Assembly: GCF_037104765.1 (NCBI RefSeq)
Contig: NZ_JBAWSY010000004.1
Span: 124,001-188,000, forward strand
Source of the DNA: Psychrobacillus mangrovi
Lineage (GTDB): Bacteria; Bacillota; Bacilli; Bacillales_A; Planococcaceae
Reading direction: 5' to 3'
DNA: 64,000 nt
The notes below the pieces were generated by a model. It was given only the letters and a program-made list of their open reading frames with translations. It ran no database searches and was not told the DNA's origin. Below, in pieces: positions 26,089 to 34,427 of this stretch; the first letter of the stretch is position 1, and every line of letters begins with the position of its first letter. The position numbers and the translations under genes were made by a program.

Positions 26089-27285
26089 TTGTTGATTCGT
26101 CCAACAGAAGTGAAAGAACGAGTTATTTCGATTGATGTAATGAGAGGGTTTGCTCTACTTGGTATTTTCATTGTGAATATGCTGTTCTTTCATTCTCCGT
26201 ATATTTACTTAAATCCTTATACTTGGTTTCATATACCAGGAGATTATGAAACGTATAAGTGGATTGATATATTTGTGCAAGGAAGTGTATATCCTTTATT
26301 TGCTATGTTATTTGGTTACGGGCTATCCATGCAGTTTATGAAAACACAGGAACGTGGAACTTCCTTTGCAAAATTAGCAGTTCGTAGGCTATCTGTACTG
26401 CTATTAATTGGATGTATTCATGCATTCCTTATATTTTCAGGGGATATTTTAATCACCTATGCAATTGCAGGTTTTGTCCTTTTATTATTAATTCGATTAA
26501 AGCCTATTTGGTTGTTCATCATTAGTGCAGTATTATTCTTCATCCCAAATGGATTATTAAATGGTTTGTTATATATGATGGGGAAAGTCTCCCCCGATAG
26601 TCTTATTATTTATACAGGAATTCAAGAAATTGAATCATCTATAACAGCATTCTCACAAGGCTCATGGTTGGAAATCTTTGAGCAGCGTTTAGCAGATTGG
26701 TTATATATGACCCAATATGGATTAATTGTTCTTGTTATGTTATTTACGATTGTACCGTTTTTGTTAATTGGAGCAGCGGCTGCAAAACTTAAATTAATCG
26801 AACGAGCAAGTGAATTGAAAATATTTTGGATTGTGACCATACTTATAACACTTATAGGTGGTACGATTATTAAATGGATTCCTTTTATGAAAGAGGCAAA
26901 TCTATTTACCATGTCTATACAAGATACATTTGGTGGACCATTACAAGCAATAGCTTATGGTGGAATTCTTGCATTGTTATGCACTATTCCTGCTATACAA
27001 AAGTTATTCTCACCATTTGCAAAAGCAGGTAGAATGTCGATGACCATCTATTTAATGCAATCGATTATTGCAACAACTATTTTCTATTCTTATGGTTTTG
27101 GGTTATATGGAAGAATTGATATTCAAACAGGTACTTGGATGGCTATTGGTATTTATGTATTACAACTTGTATTTGCTGAACTTTGGTTCATAAAATATAA
27201 ACAAGGGCCAGTGGAAGCTTTATGGAGAAAACTGACTTATCCAAATAATTTGTCGCAAAAGGATGAAAACAATTTGAATTTGTAA
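26089..27285 (+). CDS. DUF418 (YeiB-type) membrane protein
   Basis: 398 residues with eight to ten membrane segments, the N-terminal signature ISIDVMRGFALLGIFIVNM and the C-terminal DUF418 signature GPVEALWRKLTY. The biochemical role of the family is unknown; acyltransferase-like membrane activities have been suggested for related folds. It starts at TTG 26089, with TAGGGGG overlapping the addA stop, so it is probably read with addBA. Confidence 0.88.
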   Translation: MLIRPTEVKERVISIDVMRGFALLGIFIVNMLFFHSPYIYLNPYTWFHIPGDYETYKWIDIFVQGSVYPLFAMLFGYGLSMQFMKTQERGTSFAKLAVRRLSVLLLIGCIHAFLIFSGDILITYAIAGFVLLLLIRLKPIWLFIISAVLFFIPNGLLNGLLYMMGKVSPDSLIIYTGIQEIESSITAFSQGSWLEIFEQRLADWLYMTQYGLIVLVMLFTIVPFLLIGAAAAKLKLIERASELKIFWIVTILITLIGGTIIKWIPFMKEANLFTMSIQDTFGGPLQAIAYGGILALLCTIPAIQKLFSPFAKAGRMSMTIYLMQSIIATTIFYSYGFGLYGRIDIQTGTWMAIGIYVLQLVFAELWFIKYKQGPVEALWRKLTYPNNLSQKDENNLNL

Positions 27286-27331
27286 TAGACTAAGTATATG
27301 ATTCAAAACTATTTGAAGGAGTGTCAACTAA

Positions 27332-28228
27332 ATGAAACTATTATCATACCGATTAAATGATAAAATTTACTTCGGACCAAAAGTAAAAAAAGAAGAAGCA
27401 GTATGGGATGTATTAAGTATTCAAGAGACCCTTCAAGTATTACCAAGTTTCCCTCAGACAATGATCGATGGTGTTAGTCTTGGTATAGATTTTATGGAAC
27501 AAATTCGAAAACTAGTTGAAGCAGCTTTGCAAAGTGACAATTCAGACGACTTTAAACGTCCATTTACAGAAATTGAATGGTTGTCTCCTATTCCACGTAC
27601 TCCAAAAAATATTATGGCTGTAGGTAAAAACTATGCTGATCATGCAAAAGAAATGGGCGGAGAAGCAAATACGTTTGTTGTGTTTACAAAATCACCGACT
27701 GCTATTGCTGCAGACGGACAAACTCTTTCTGTTCATGCGGATAAAACCTCTTCTTACGATTACGAAGGTGAGCTTGCTATAGTAATTGGGAAAAAAGGAA
27801 AAGATATTCCGACAAAGCTTGCTTTCGATTATATATTTGGTTATACAATTGCCAATGATCTTACAGCACGTGATATCCAAAAAAATCATCAACAATATTT
27901 CTTAGGAAAAAGTTTAGAAGGCTCATGCCCGATCGGACCTTACATCGTAACAAAAGATGAAATTCCTAATCCACAAGAGCTAACAGTTGTAACCAAAGTA
28001 AATGATGAAATTCGTCAAAATGGACAAACATCTGATATGGTCTTTTCGGTGGAACAAATTATTTCAGATATATCCAAAACAGTTACACTGGAGCCAGGTG
28101 ATGTAATATTAACGGGAACTCCTTCAGGCGTAGGGAATGGCTTTAATCCTCCTAAATTCTTAAAATCGGGCGATGTTGTGAAAGTTTCAATCGAGGGAAT
28201 AGGAACATTAGTGAACAAATTCGAGTAA
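27332..28228 (+). CDS. yisK: Fumarylacetoacetate hydrolase-family protein YisK
   Basis: 298 residues; the C-terminal FAH fold (about 90-298) contains GKNYADHAKEMG, the metal-binding DYEGELA and TARDIQ, plus TGTPSGVG. It resembles B. subtilis YisK closely over the whole length; that protein has oxaloacetate decarboxylase activity and affects cell width through Mbl. The next gene is yisL, also as in B. subtilis. A GAAGGAGTG site precedes ATG 27332. Confidence 0.88.
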   Translation: MKLLSYRLNDKIYFGPKVKKEEAVWDVLSIQETLQVLPSFPQTMIDGVSLGIDFMEQIRKLVEAALQSDNSDDFKRPFTEIEWLSPIPRTPKNIMAVGKNYADHAKEMGGEANTFVVFTKSPTAIAADGQTLSVHADKTSSYDYEGELAIVIGKKGKDIPTKLAFDYIFGYTIANDLTARDIQKNHQQYFLGKSLEGSCPIGPYIVTKDEIPNPQELTVVTKVNDEIRQNGQTSDMVFSVEQIISDISKTVTLEPGDVILTGTPSGVGNGFNPPKFLKSGDVVKVSIEGIGTLVNKFE

Positions 28229-28282
28229 AAAATCGGCATAAATGGTAAAATAGAAATGTAAATAAACTGTCGAGGTGAAACA

Positions 28283-28645
28283 ATGGATTTCTTAGCATCA
28301 ACACACTTACACATAACTACATGGGTACTCGCAATAATCTTGTTTTTAGTAGCATTAGCAATAGCTAATCCTAAAGTAGTGCATATGATTTTACGTGTAG
28401 ATTATATTTTAATTATTATTACAGGTATCGCTTTGTTTATCAAAGGGATGGACTATGGTCAAGGTATGCTTTACGGATTAAAATTCATAGCAGGAATCCT
28501 AGTTATCGGAATGATGGAAATGACACTAGTGAAAAAGAAAAAAGAAAAACCATACACAACGTTTCTTGTATTGGCATTCGTATTTTTCTTCATTGCTCTA
28601 TTCCTAGGATTCAAATTACCAATGGGTATTAACTTTCTAGCATAG
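28283..28645 (+). CDS. yisL: YisL family (DUF1516) membrane protein
   Basis: 120 residues with four hydrophobic segments and short loops, start MDFLASTHLHITTWVLAI. The DUF1516/UPF0344 family has no known function. Placed directly after yisK with an intact ribosome site (GAGGTG) and its own terminator. Confidence 0.88.
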   Translation: MDFLASTHLHITTWVLAIILFLVALAIANPKVVHMILRVDYILIIITGIALFIKGMDYGQGMLYGLKFIAGILVIGMMEMTLVKKKKEKPYTTFLVLAFVFFFIALFLGFKLPMGINFLA

Positions 28646-28650
28646 TAAAC

Positions 28651-28682
28651 AAGGAGCTTTCATTTATAGAAAGCTCCTTTTC
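28651..28682 (+). terminator. Terminator of yisKL
   Basis: AAGGAGCTTTC (28651-28661) pairs perfectly with GAAAGCTCCTT (28669-28679), followed by T residues. Confidence 0.9.
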
Positions 28683-28713
28683 ATGTAAAGCATGAAAGGG
28701 GAGTGGCAGCAAA

Positions 28714-28875
28714 ATGTTAGGATTGTTCTTACTGTTTTTTGTCATACTATTGATGCTTTTATTCGTTGTCGCTTCATTTATTATCTTTAAACAACAAAAA
28801 ATGGGTGATAAAGTCGAAAATGAATTAGAGCACATTCGCGAAAGTATCATTCATCTTAAAGATAAGAAGGAGTAG
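28714..28875 (+). CDS. 53-residue single-span membrane protein
   Basis: A short frame, ATG 28714 to TAG 28875, encodes MLGLFLLFFVILLMLLFVVA followed by an FKQQK basic stop and an amphipathic, charged tail ending IIHLKDKKE. One membrane helix (residues 2-25) and a cytoplasmic helix are predicted. AAAGGGGAG lies at the right distance upstream. It sits between the yisKL terminator and its own hairpin terminator, which makes it a credible small gene. The layout recalls very small DUF4083-like proteins, but I cannot assign a family. Confidence 0.6.
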   Translation: MLGLFLLFFVILLMLLFVVASFIIFKQQKMGDKVENELEHIRESIIHLKDKKE

Positions 28876-28899
28876 CCACCATAATTAATGGTGGCTTTT
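28875..28899 (+). terminator. Terminator of the 53-residue protein gene
   Basis: GCCACCAT (28875-28882) and ATGGTGGC (28888-28895) followed by TTTT; a 21-bp-period array begins 17 bases later. Confidence 0.85.
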
Positions 28900-28911
28900 C
28901 TAATTTTAAGA

Positions 28912-29010
28912 GATTGGTCTCGGTTATTGGATAATTGGTCTTGAATTTAAGGATTTGGTCTCAGTTTCGAGGGAAAAGGTCTCGAAATTTCGGATTTGGT
29001 CTCGTTGTGC
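28912..29010. repeat. 20/21-bp-period array, word GGTCTCG
   Basis: GGTCT/GGTCTCG begins at 28916, 28937, 28957, 28978 and 28998 (spacing 21, 20, 21, 20). A secondary GGATTT or GGATAATT usually ends each unit. It lies between the terminator above and the promoter of the GH13-like gene. It cannot be coding because the period is not constant in frame. Confidence 0.75.
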
Positions 29011-29081
29011 CGTATAGAGTGAATTATTTACAGTTTCTATGAAACCAACTTCTTCTTTTAAGACACAGTTTGGACGAAATA

Positions 29082-29111
29082 TTGTTTAAATTTTGGACTT
29101 GTACGTATAAA
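29082..29111 (+). promoter_or_regulatory. Promoter candidate for the GH13-like gene
   Basis: TTGTTT (29082-29087), 18-base spacer, TATAAA (29106-29111). It would give a leader of about 130 bases. Confidence 0.4.
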
Positions 29112-29165
29112 CAATAGCGATTAAAACATGGCTTTGATAAAATAAGTTGATATGTTTTTAATCAT

Positions 29166-29209
29166 CTAGCTTCAGATGCCAAGCTAGGTGTGATTTACAC
29201 CTAACTCTT
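29166..29209 (+). promoter_or_regulatory. Attenuator-like pair of overlapping hairpins
   Basis: CTAGCTT (29166-29172) pairs with AAGCTAG (29181-29187), while TAGGTGT (29185-29191) pairs with ACACCTA (29197-29203) followed by T residues at 29206-29213. The two stems share TAG 29185-29187 and so are mutually exclusive. The second resembles an intrinsic terminator 40 bases before the coding start. Confidence 0.4.
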
Positions 29210-29251
29210 TTTTCGGTGTCTATCGCTTTTTTAAACAGAGGAGGACTTTAT

Positions 29252-30688
29252 TTGAACTTTAAAAAGTTGCTTGTTACCAGTTTACTGATGAGTTGTTTTT
29301 GGGTAACAACATCTCAAAATATACATGCTGAAGAAACTACTTCTATACATAATGAAAGTATTTACGATCTATATGTGGATCGTTATTTTAACAAAACATC
29401 TACAAATGATTTAGATGCAAATCCAAAAGATCCTAATGCTTTTGCAGGAGGAGACTTTTTAGGAGTAATTGAGAAAATGGACCATATTAAAGATATGGGT
29501 TTTACAATTATTTCGATTGGTCCAGTATTCGCAACTGAAAGATATGACGGTAAGCGTGTACTAGATTTCAATTTGCTTGAGCAAAGATTTGGATCCGAAG
29601 AGGAGTTTAAACAATTAATCAATGCTGCTCATAAAAAAGAAATGAAAATCATGATAGAATTTCCTTTGAACAATTTTAGTGAAAATCATATTTGGAACGC
29701 AGACCCTGCAAAAGAAGAGTGGATTGTAAAAGCAGAAGATGGCGTTATGCAAGTAGACTTGAACAATTCGGAAGCTCAGCAAGCATTAACAGAAACGATT
29801 GTAGATTTTGCCAAACAGTATAATGTTGATGGCGTGAAATTCTCTCAATTAGACGGTGCACCTACTACATTCATAAATGATATTGTTACTGCAATAAAGG
29901 AAGTCAATCCTTCCATTTATGCAATTGCATTAGAAGAATCAGATGCAAATTTTGATACACAGTATTCGGAAGAATTACTCGTAAGCTTTAGAGAAGCTTT
30001 TAAAAATACTGATTTGCCAACAGATAGAATTGCTTCAACAAAAGATAATGATTTATTAATGATTGATCACTTAAACACAGAACGATTTACTTATTATAGT
30101 GCGCTTGAAAATATGTTTCCTCCAACTCGTATAAAAACAGCAATTGGTGCGATTTTCACAATGCCTGGTGTTCCATATATGAGTTATGGTACCGAAATAG
30201 CTATGAACGGTCAAACTGCACAAGAAAGTCATCAAATTATGAATTTTCGTGTAGATGAGGATATTATTGAGTATCTCAAAGATATAAATTCGATTCGAAA
30301 TAAGTCCGAAACGCTTCGTACAGGAAAAACGGAACTGTTAAAAAATGAGGATGGTTATTTAGTATATAAACGATATTCAGATGAAGAAACATTTATAGTG
30401 GTCGTGAATAATACAAGTAGCACTCAACGTATTGATTTATCAAGTGATGTAGTTGGAGAAAATGTAGAGCTCAGAGGTATTTTCGAGCAGGATCTAGTTC
30501 GTCCAACAGAGGATGGAGATTATCGACTAGTTCTGGATCGTGAAATAGTTGAACTTTATCAAGTAACGGATCGTAAAGGTTTAAATACCTCTTATATAGT
30601 AGCTATGGCTATTGCCTATTTATTATTTCTTGCGTTTCTAGTGATTGTTTGGAGAAAAGGAAAACAACGTAAATTAGATAACAAGTAA
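29252..30688 (+). CDS. Membrane-anchored GH13-like protein with degenerate catalytic motifs
   Basis: 478 residues starting at TTG 29252 (AGAGGAGGA site upstream; no such site for the frame extension upstream). Signal peptide 1-30, alpha-amylase-type barrel about 35-380, a beta domain, and a C-terminal membrane helix (about 445-466) with a basic tail. Recognition comes from segments such as FAGGDFLGVIEKMDHIKDMG. All conserved GH13 regions are altered: region I is IEFPLNNF instead of a DxxxNH form; the nucleophile Asp in DGxRxD is Ser198 (DGVKFS); the NHD triad is DHL at 272-274. Only a Glu at 228/229 remains at the acid/base region. It is likely a carbohydrate-binding or structural pseudoenzyme at the cell surface (inference). 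Confidence 0.85.
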   Translation: MNFKKLLVTSLLMSCFWVTTSQNIHAEETTSIHNESIYDLYVDRYFNKTSTNDLDANPKDPNAFAGGDFLGVIEKMDHIKDMGFTIISIGPVFATERYDGKRVLDFNLLEQRFGSEEEFKQLINAAHKKEMKIMIEFPLNNFSENHIWNADPAKEEWIVKAEDGVMQVDLNNSEAQQALTETIVDFAKQYNVDGVKFSQLDGAPTTFINDIVTAIKEVNPSIYAIALEESDANFDTQYSEELLVSFREAFKNTDLPTDRIASTKDNDLLMIDHLNTERFTYYSALENMFPPTRIKTAIGAIFTMPGVPYMSYGTEIAMNGQTAQESHQIMNFRVDEDIIEYLKDINSIRNKSETLRTGKTELLKNEDGYLVYKRYSDEETFIVVVNNTSSTQRIDLSSDVVGENVELRGIFEQDLVRPTEDGDYRLVLDREIVELYQVTDRKGLNTSYIVAMAIAYLLFLAFLVIVWRKGKQRKLDNK

Positions 30689-30689
30689 A

Positions 30690-30730
30690 AAAAAGAAGTG
30701 GACTAGTTTAAATTTAGTCTACTTCTTTTT
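30690..30730. terminator. Terminator of the GH13-like gene (bidirectional form)
   Basis: AAAAAGAAGTGGACTA (30690-30705) and TAGTCTACTTCTTTTT (30715-30730), with A and T runs on both sides. Confidence 0.88.
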
Positions 30731-30750
30731 AATTAGCTTTATTAGATTTT

Positions 30751-30789
30751 AATGCGCTCACAACAAGAGGTGTTGTGAGCGCATTTTTT
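30751..30789 (+). terminator. Second terminator between convergent genes
   Basis: Perfect 14-bp stem AATGCGCTCACAAC (30751-30764) / GTTGTGAGCGCATT (30772-30785) and a T run; a backup terminator ahead of the convergent DUF3231 gene. Confidence 0.88.
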
Positions 30790-30815
30790 CGTTTCAACAA
30801 TGTATTTTTAACTAG

Positions 30816-31328
30816 TTAGCTCTTTTCAGGAAAGTCTACATGTAATGGAGGAGGTATTAGCCAACCCTTACTTTTACTTAGTCTAAGTACTTTAGCTCCA
30901 AATTGGGCTTTACTTGTATGGAATTGGCCATACATCATTGCTATGTCTTCTCTAATAGACATCCCCATAGCTTGACTACAAGCAACTAACCCTGCTGCAA
31001 CATTCATTGCTAATGAGGCACTGATTTCCGGATCATTGAATCTTGCTCCAACTGGAATGTCTTCTAATCTCGCAACTGGACGTGCGGGAGGAGCTGGTGG
31101 CAAGCCGATAGCATTTACTTTGAGTATTCGATCTAATTGCTTGTTTTCCTCTTCCATACCTTGAATAGCTTCCTCAATTAACTTTTTAAGGTCATCATCA
31201 CCGGAATGATTGTAAAATGTTTGATAGGCTGCTATCAAACCGTTGTTTGTAGCTAGGTTTGTCCACATACCGAAAACCTCGCCGTAATGTAATGGTTCAT
31301 CTTTAGGATTACCGCTTAAAATACCCAT
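30816..31328 (-). CDS. DUF3231 family protein
   Basis: 170 residues, mainly helical, starting MGILSGNPKDEPLHYGEVF and containing PPAPPARPVARLEDIPVGARFNDPE-type sequence (shown here in part) and GQFHTSKAQFG. DUF3231 proteins are common in spore-forming Bacilli, often in multiple copies, and look like ferritin-like or coat-F-like bundles; no function is established. ATG 31328 follows AAAGGAG. It appears to be a single-gene unit. Confidence 0.8.
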   Translation of the reverse strand: MGILSGNPKDEPLHYGEVFGMWTNLATNNGLIAAYQTFYNHSGDDDLKKLIEEAIQGMEEENKQLDRILKVNAIGLPPAPPARPVARLEDIPVGARFNDPEISASLAMNVAAGLVACSQAMGMSIREDIAMMYGQFHTSKAQFGAKVLRLSKSKGWLIPPPLHVDFPEKS

Positions 31329-31411
31329 TTTTAATCTCCTTTTGTAAAAAGATTCATGAATTTCTTCACGTATGAGTTATTATGTGTAGAATAGACAAAA
31401 CTATTCAAAAG

Positions 31412-31451
31412 AAAGAAAAGACGAGATTCTAAAATTAATTAGAATCTCGTC
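31412..31451 (-). terminator. Terminator of yitU-yitS
   Basis: GACGAGATTCTA (31420-31431) / TAGAATCTCGTC (31440-31451); on the minus strand a TTTTC-rich tract follows. Confidence 0.75.
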
Positions 31452-31461
31452 AAAATAATAT

Positions 31462-32313
31462 TTAAGATAGTTTATTTAAAAAGAATAAGGCCAATGTACC
31501 TGGACCAACATGAGCTCCAATAGTGGAACCGATTCGATGGATCTCAATACTTTTTGGATTGTATTGTTCTTCAATTAATTGTTTTAGTTCAAGAGCTGTT
31601 GCTTCGTCATCTGAGTGACTAATTGCAATAGTTTGTTCAGCTAATTTCTCTCCACGTTCTCCCATTACTTCGATCATTCGCTTAATAACTTTTTTACGTC
31701 CACGAATTTTTTCAATTGGTACAAGTTTACCGTCTTCCATATGAAGAAGAGGTTTAATATTAAGTAGTCCACCAATAAAAGCACTTGCTTTGGAAACTCT
31801 ACCGCCTCGTGCCATATAATCTAAGTCTTCTACTGTAAAGAGATGCTCCATATGTTTAGCTGTAAATCTAATTTTCTCCTCGACAAATGATAGGTCTAAA
31901 CCTTCATCTCTTAAACGAACAGCTTCTTTTACTAATAGTCCATAACCAAGAGATGCACATTTTGAGTCAATAATCGTTAATTTTAATTCTGGGTATGTTT
32001 CTAACAACTGCTCACGCATCATTACTGCCGTACTATAAGTTCCAGATAACTCTGAAGAGAAGGCAATGTATAATCCTTCTTCACCCGATTTTGCAAGGTC
32101 TTCAAATAATCTTAAAAAAAGTTCAGGTGAGGCTTGAGATGTTTTGGGCTGTTTACCTGCACGAATTGCAGCATACACTTCATTTGAATCAATTCCAATC
32201 ACATCTTCATATTCTTGATCATCAATATGAACTCTAAGTGGTGCTAATACAACATTATGTAGCTCATAAAAAGTTTTTGGTAAATCACTTGCACTATCAG
32301 CGAATAATCTCAT
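31462..32313 (-). CDS. yitS: DegV family fatty-acid-binding protein YitS
   Basis: About 283 residues of the DegV fold, which binds a fatty acyl chain; related FakB proteins present fatty acids to the kinase FakA. Recognisable segments are the start MRLFADSASDLP, the TSQASPE loop, SSxLSGTYSTA, and GGRVSKASAFIG. Two ATGs are possible (32319 and 32313). TAGGGGG abuts the first, so the second, six bases on, is preferred. It lies 15 bases after yitU on the same strand, as one operon. Confidence 0.87.
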   Translation of the reverse strand: MRLFADSASDLPKTFYELHNVVLAPLRVHIDDQEYEDVIGIDSNEVYAAIRAGKQPKTSQASPELFLRLFEDLAKSGEEGLYIAFSSELSGTYSTAVMMREQLLETYPELKLTIIDSKCASLGYGLLVKEAVRLRDEGLDLSFVEEKIRFTAKHMEHLFTVEDLDYMARGGRVSKASAFIGGLLNIKPLLHMEDGKLVPIEKIRGRKKVIKRMIEVMGERGEKLAEQTIAISHSDDEATALELKQLIEEQYNPKSIEIHRIGSTIGAHVGPGTLALFFLNKLS

Positions 32314-32328
32314 TTCCATCCCCCTAAT

Positions 32329-33141
32329 TTAGATATTTAATTTTAATCTATCTTTTAATAATTCTGCGATACCATCTTCATTATTCGTTAATGTAATTTC
32401 ATTTGCAATATTTTGAAGTGGCGATATGGCATTTCCCATCGCAACACCAACTCCAGCATATTCAATCATTTCCAAATCATTGTCCTCATCCCCAAATGCG
32501 ATGATGTTTTCTTTTGGAATATTTAAATATTCCGATACTATTTTTAATCCAACCGCTTTGTTTAAACCATTTCGAATAATTTCAATTACATCCCAAGGAG
32601 CTCCCCAACGACGTTGATCGATTACTTCTGCATGTACATCTTGAAGATGTTTACGCACCAAGTCTACAGAATCCTCTTCGGCATGAATCAGTAAGCTTGT
32701 TGGATCGGTTTTTAAAAAGGTACGTAAATCACCAGTTGTAATCTGTGGATTTCCAAGAGCGAAGGCAGAAATCATTTTTTCATCATGATTATGTAAATAC
32801 ACATCGTCTAACACTTCTGCCAGCATATTTTTAATTGAATAGTTTTGAACTGCCTCAACCACTTCTTTCACAACATGCAAATCGATTGGTCTATGTACAG
32901 TCTTCCAAGAAGTATCCATTGGGTGATGAACAAATGCTCCATTAAAATTGACGATTGGTGTATTTAAGCCTAACTCTTTATAATACATTTCACTAGATCT
33001 ATAAGGTCTTCCGGTAGCAATCATTACTTCATGACCTTCGTTTTTTGCTTGTAAAATCGTTTTTTTAGTTTTATCTGATATTATTTTTTCATCTGTTAGT
33101 AAAGTACCATCTAGGTCTAACACAATTAAGTGACGTTGCAT
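32329..33141 (-). CDS. yitU: HAD-superfamily (Cof-type) phosphatase YitU
   Basis: A cytosolic HAD phosphatase of about 270 residues. Motif I LDLDGTLL is near the N terminus, a Cof-type cap sits in the middle, and motif IV GDEDNDLEM lies near residue 210. Substrates of this group are sugar phosphates, flavin precursors or similar; none can be fixed here. The start is ATG 33141 with AAAGGAGA at proper distance; a longer frame upstream has no support. Divergent from yitV and upstream of yitS, as the yit cluster in B. subtilis. Confidence 0.88.
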   Translation of the reverse strand: MQRHLIVLDLDGTLLTDEKIISDKTKKTILQAKNEGHEVMIATGRPYRSSEMYYKELGLNTPIVNFNGAFVHHPMDTSWKTVHRPIDLHVVKEVVEAVQNYSIKNMLAEVLDDVYLHNHDEKMISAFALGNPQITTGDLRTFLKTDPTSLLIHAEEDSVDLVRKHLQDVHAEVIDQRRWGAPWDVIEIIRNGLNKAVGLKIVSEYLNIPKENIIAFGDEDNDLEMIEYAGVGVAMGNAISPLQNIANEITLTNNEDGIAELLKDRLKLNI

Positions 33142-33273
33142 ACAACTATCTCCTTTCATTCTACTGTAAAGTGTATCCTTTTCATGAATAAACGTCAAAA
33201 TGAAATAACGGGTCTTTTGTAAATTCCCATTTACTTTGTTAATATAATATTAAATAGGGGAGGCGGTTCTTTA

Positions 33274-34032
33274 ATGATTGTACAATCGGATACTTGGGGT
33301 AATATACCTCTACTTCATATATATAATGAAGAAACGAACATTAATTCGCCAATTATAATTTTTTTACATGGTTTTGAAAGCGCAAAGGAGCATAATTTAC
33401 ACTATGCTTACCAATTAGTAAATGCAGGATGTCGAGTATTATTACCAGATGCTCATTTACATGGTGAAAGAGATGAAAATTTAGATCAAGTAGAAATAAG
33501 TCTCCGCTTTTGGGAAACGGTATTAACTTCTATAGAAGAAGTAGGAAAACTAAAAGAGGAATTAAATAATAGAGGCTTTGGAAACGAACAAAAAATCGGC
33601 ATTGCAGGAACTTCTATGGGAGGTATTACAACACTCGGCTGCTTAACAGCTTATCCTTGGATTGACGCTGCGGCTATAATGATGGGTACCCCGGGCTACG
33701 TTCAATTAGCAAAGGCACAAATCGAACAATTTGAACAAAAAGGATTTACAATACCTTTGAATGCGGAAGAAAAAGATAATATGTTCCAAACACTATCAAC
33801 TTTTGATGCTTCTATACATATGAAGAATTTAGAAAATAAACCACTATTCTTTTGGCACGGAGTAAAAGATCAGGTCGTTCCTTTTGAACCGACTGCATAT
33901 TTTATTGAATCTTATATGAAACAATATGGAAATGAAAACTTAGTATTTTTAAAAGATAAATCAGCTGGGCATGCCGTTACTCGAAAAGGGTTACTCGCAG
34001 CAACTAAATGGCTAGCAAACAATTTGGCTTAA
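33274..34032 (+). CDS. yitV: Alpha/beta hydrolase YitV
   Basis: 252 residues of an alpha/beta hydrolase with oxyanion region FLHGFESAKE, nucleophile elbow GTSMGG, acid in WHGVKDQVVP and the late His in SAGHAVT. It resembles the B. subtilis esterase YitV. GGGGAGGCGG precedes ATG 33274. It pairs with yitW 49 bases downstream. Confidence 0.87.
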   Translation: MIVQSDTWGNIPLLHIYNEETNINSPIIIFLHGFESAKEHNLHYAYQLVNAGCRVLLPDAHLHGERDENLDQVEISLRFWETVLTSIEEVGKLKEELNNRGFGNEQKIGIAGTSMGGITTLGCLTAYPWIDAAAIMMGTPGYVQLAKAQIEQFEQKGFTIPLNAEEKDNMFQTLSTFDASIHMKNLENKPLFFWHGVKDQVVPFEPTAYFIESYMKQYGNENLVFLKDKSAGHAVTRKGLLAATKWLANNLA

Positions 34033-34081
34033 AGAACGTAGTTTGTTATGATGAAATAAAGTATCAAGGAGGTTTATATAA

Positions 34082-34390
34082 ATGGATCAAGATATGAAAG
34101 ATAGTATGATGGGTGCTCTAGAAAATGTTATTGACCCAGAGCTGGGTATTGATATTGTTAATTTAGGTTTGGTATATGATGTTGATTTGACAGATGAAGG
34201 GATTGCAACCGTAACGATGACGCTTACTTCCATTGGATGTCCAATGGGTCCAATGATTGTGGATCAAGTGAAAACCGCACTTGGCGAATTACCAGAAGTA
34301 AAAGAAACAGAAGTTAATATCGTTTTCAATCCACCATGGTCAAAAGAAAATATGTCTAGATATGCTAAAATTGCATTAGGAATAAGATAA
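34082..34390 (+). CDS. yitW: MIP18/DUF59 protein YitW (SufT-like)
   Basis: 102 residues with VIDPELGIDIVNLGLVYDV and the conserved Cys in TSIGCPMGPM. DUF59 proteins assist iron-sulfur cluster delivery. AAGGAGG sits ten bases before ATG 34082. Follows yitV as in B. subtilis. Confidence 0.9.
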   Translation: MDQDMKDSMMGALENVIDPELGIDIVNLGLVYDVDLTDEGIATVTMTLTSIGCPMGPMIVDQVKTALGELPEVKETEVNIVFNPPWSKENMSRYAKIALGIR

Positions 34391-34394
34391 AAAG

Positions 34395-34427
34395 AAAAGC
34401 GGAAGCGCCTAGGCGTCTTCCGCTTTT
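34395..34427. terminator. Bidirectional terminator between yitW and the Fnr-like gene
   Basis: AAAAGCGGAAG (34395-34405) / CTTCCGCTTTT (34417-34427) with a self-complementary loop CGCCTAGGCG. It overlaps the stop codon of the convergent gene. Confidence 0.88.

Noticed and set aside
34395..34427. Element of the GC-rich repeat families
   Set aside because: The hairpin is fully explained as a bidirectional terminator and lacks the family end sequences.
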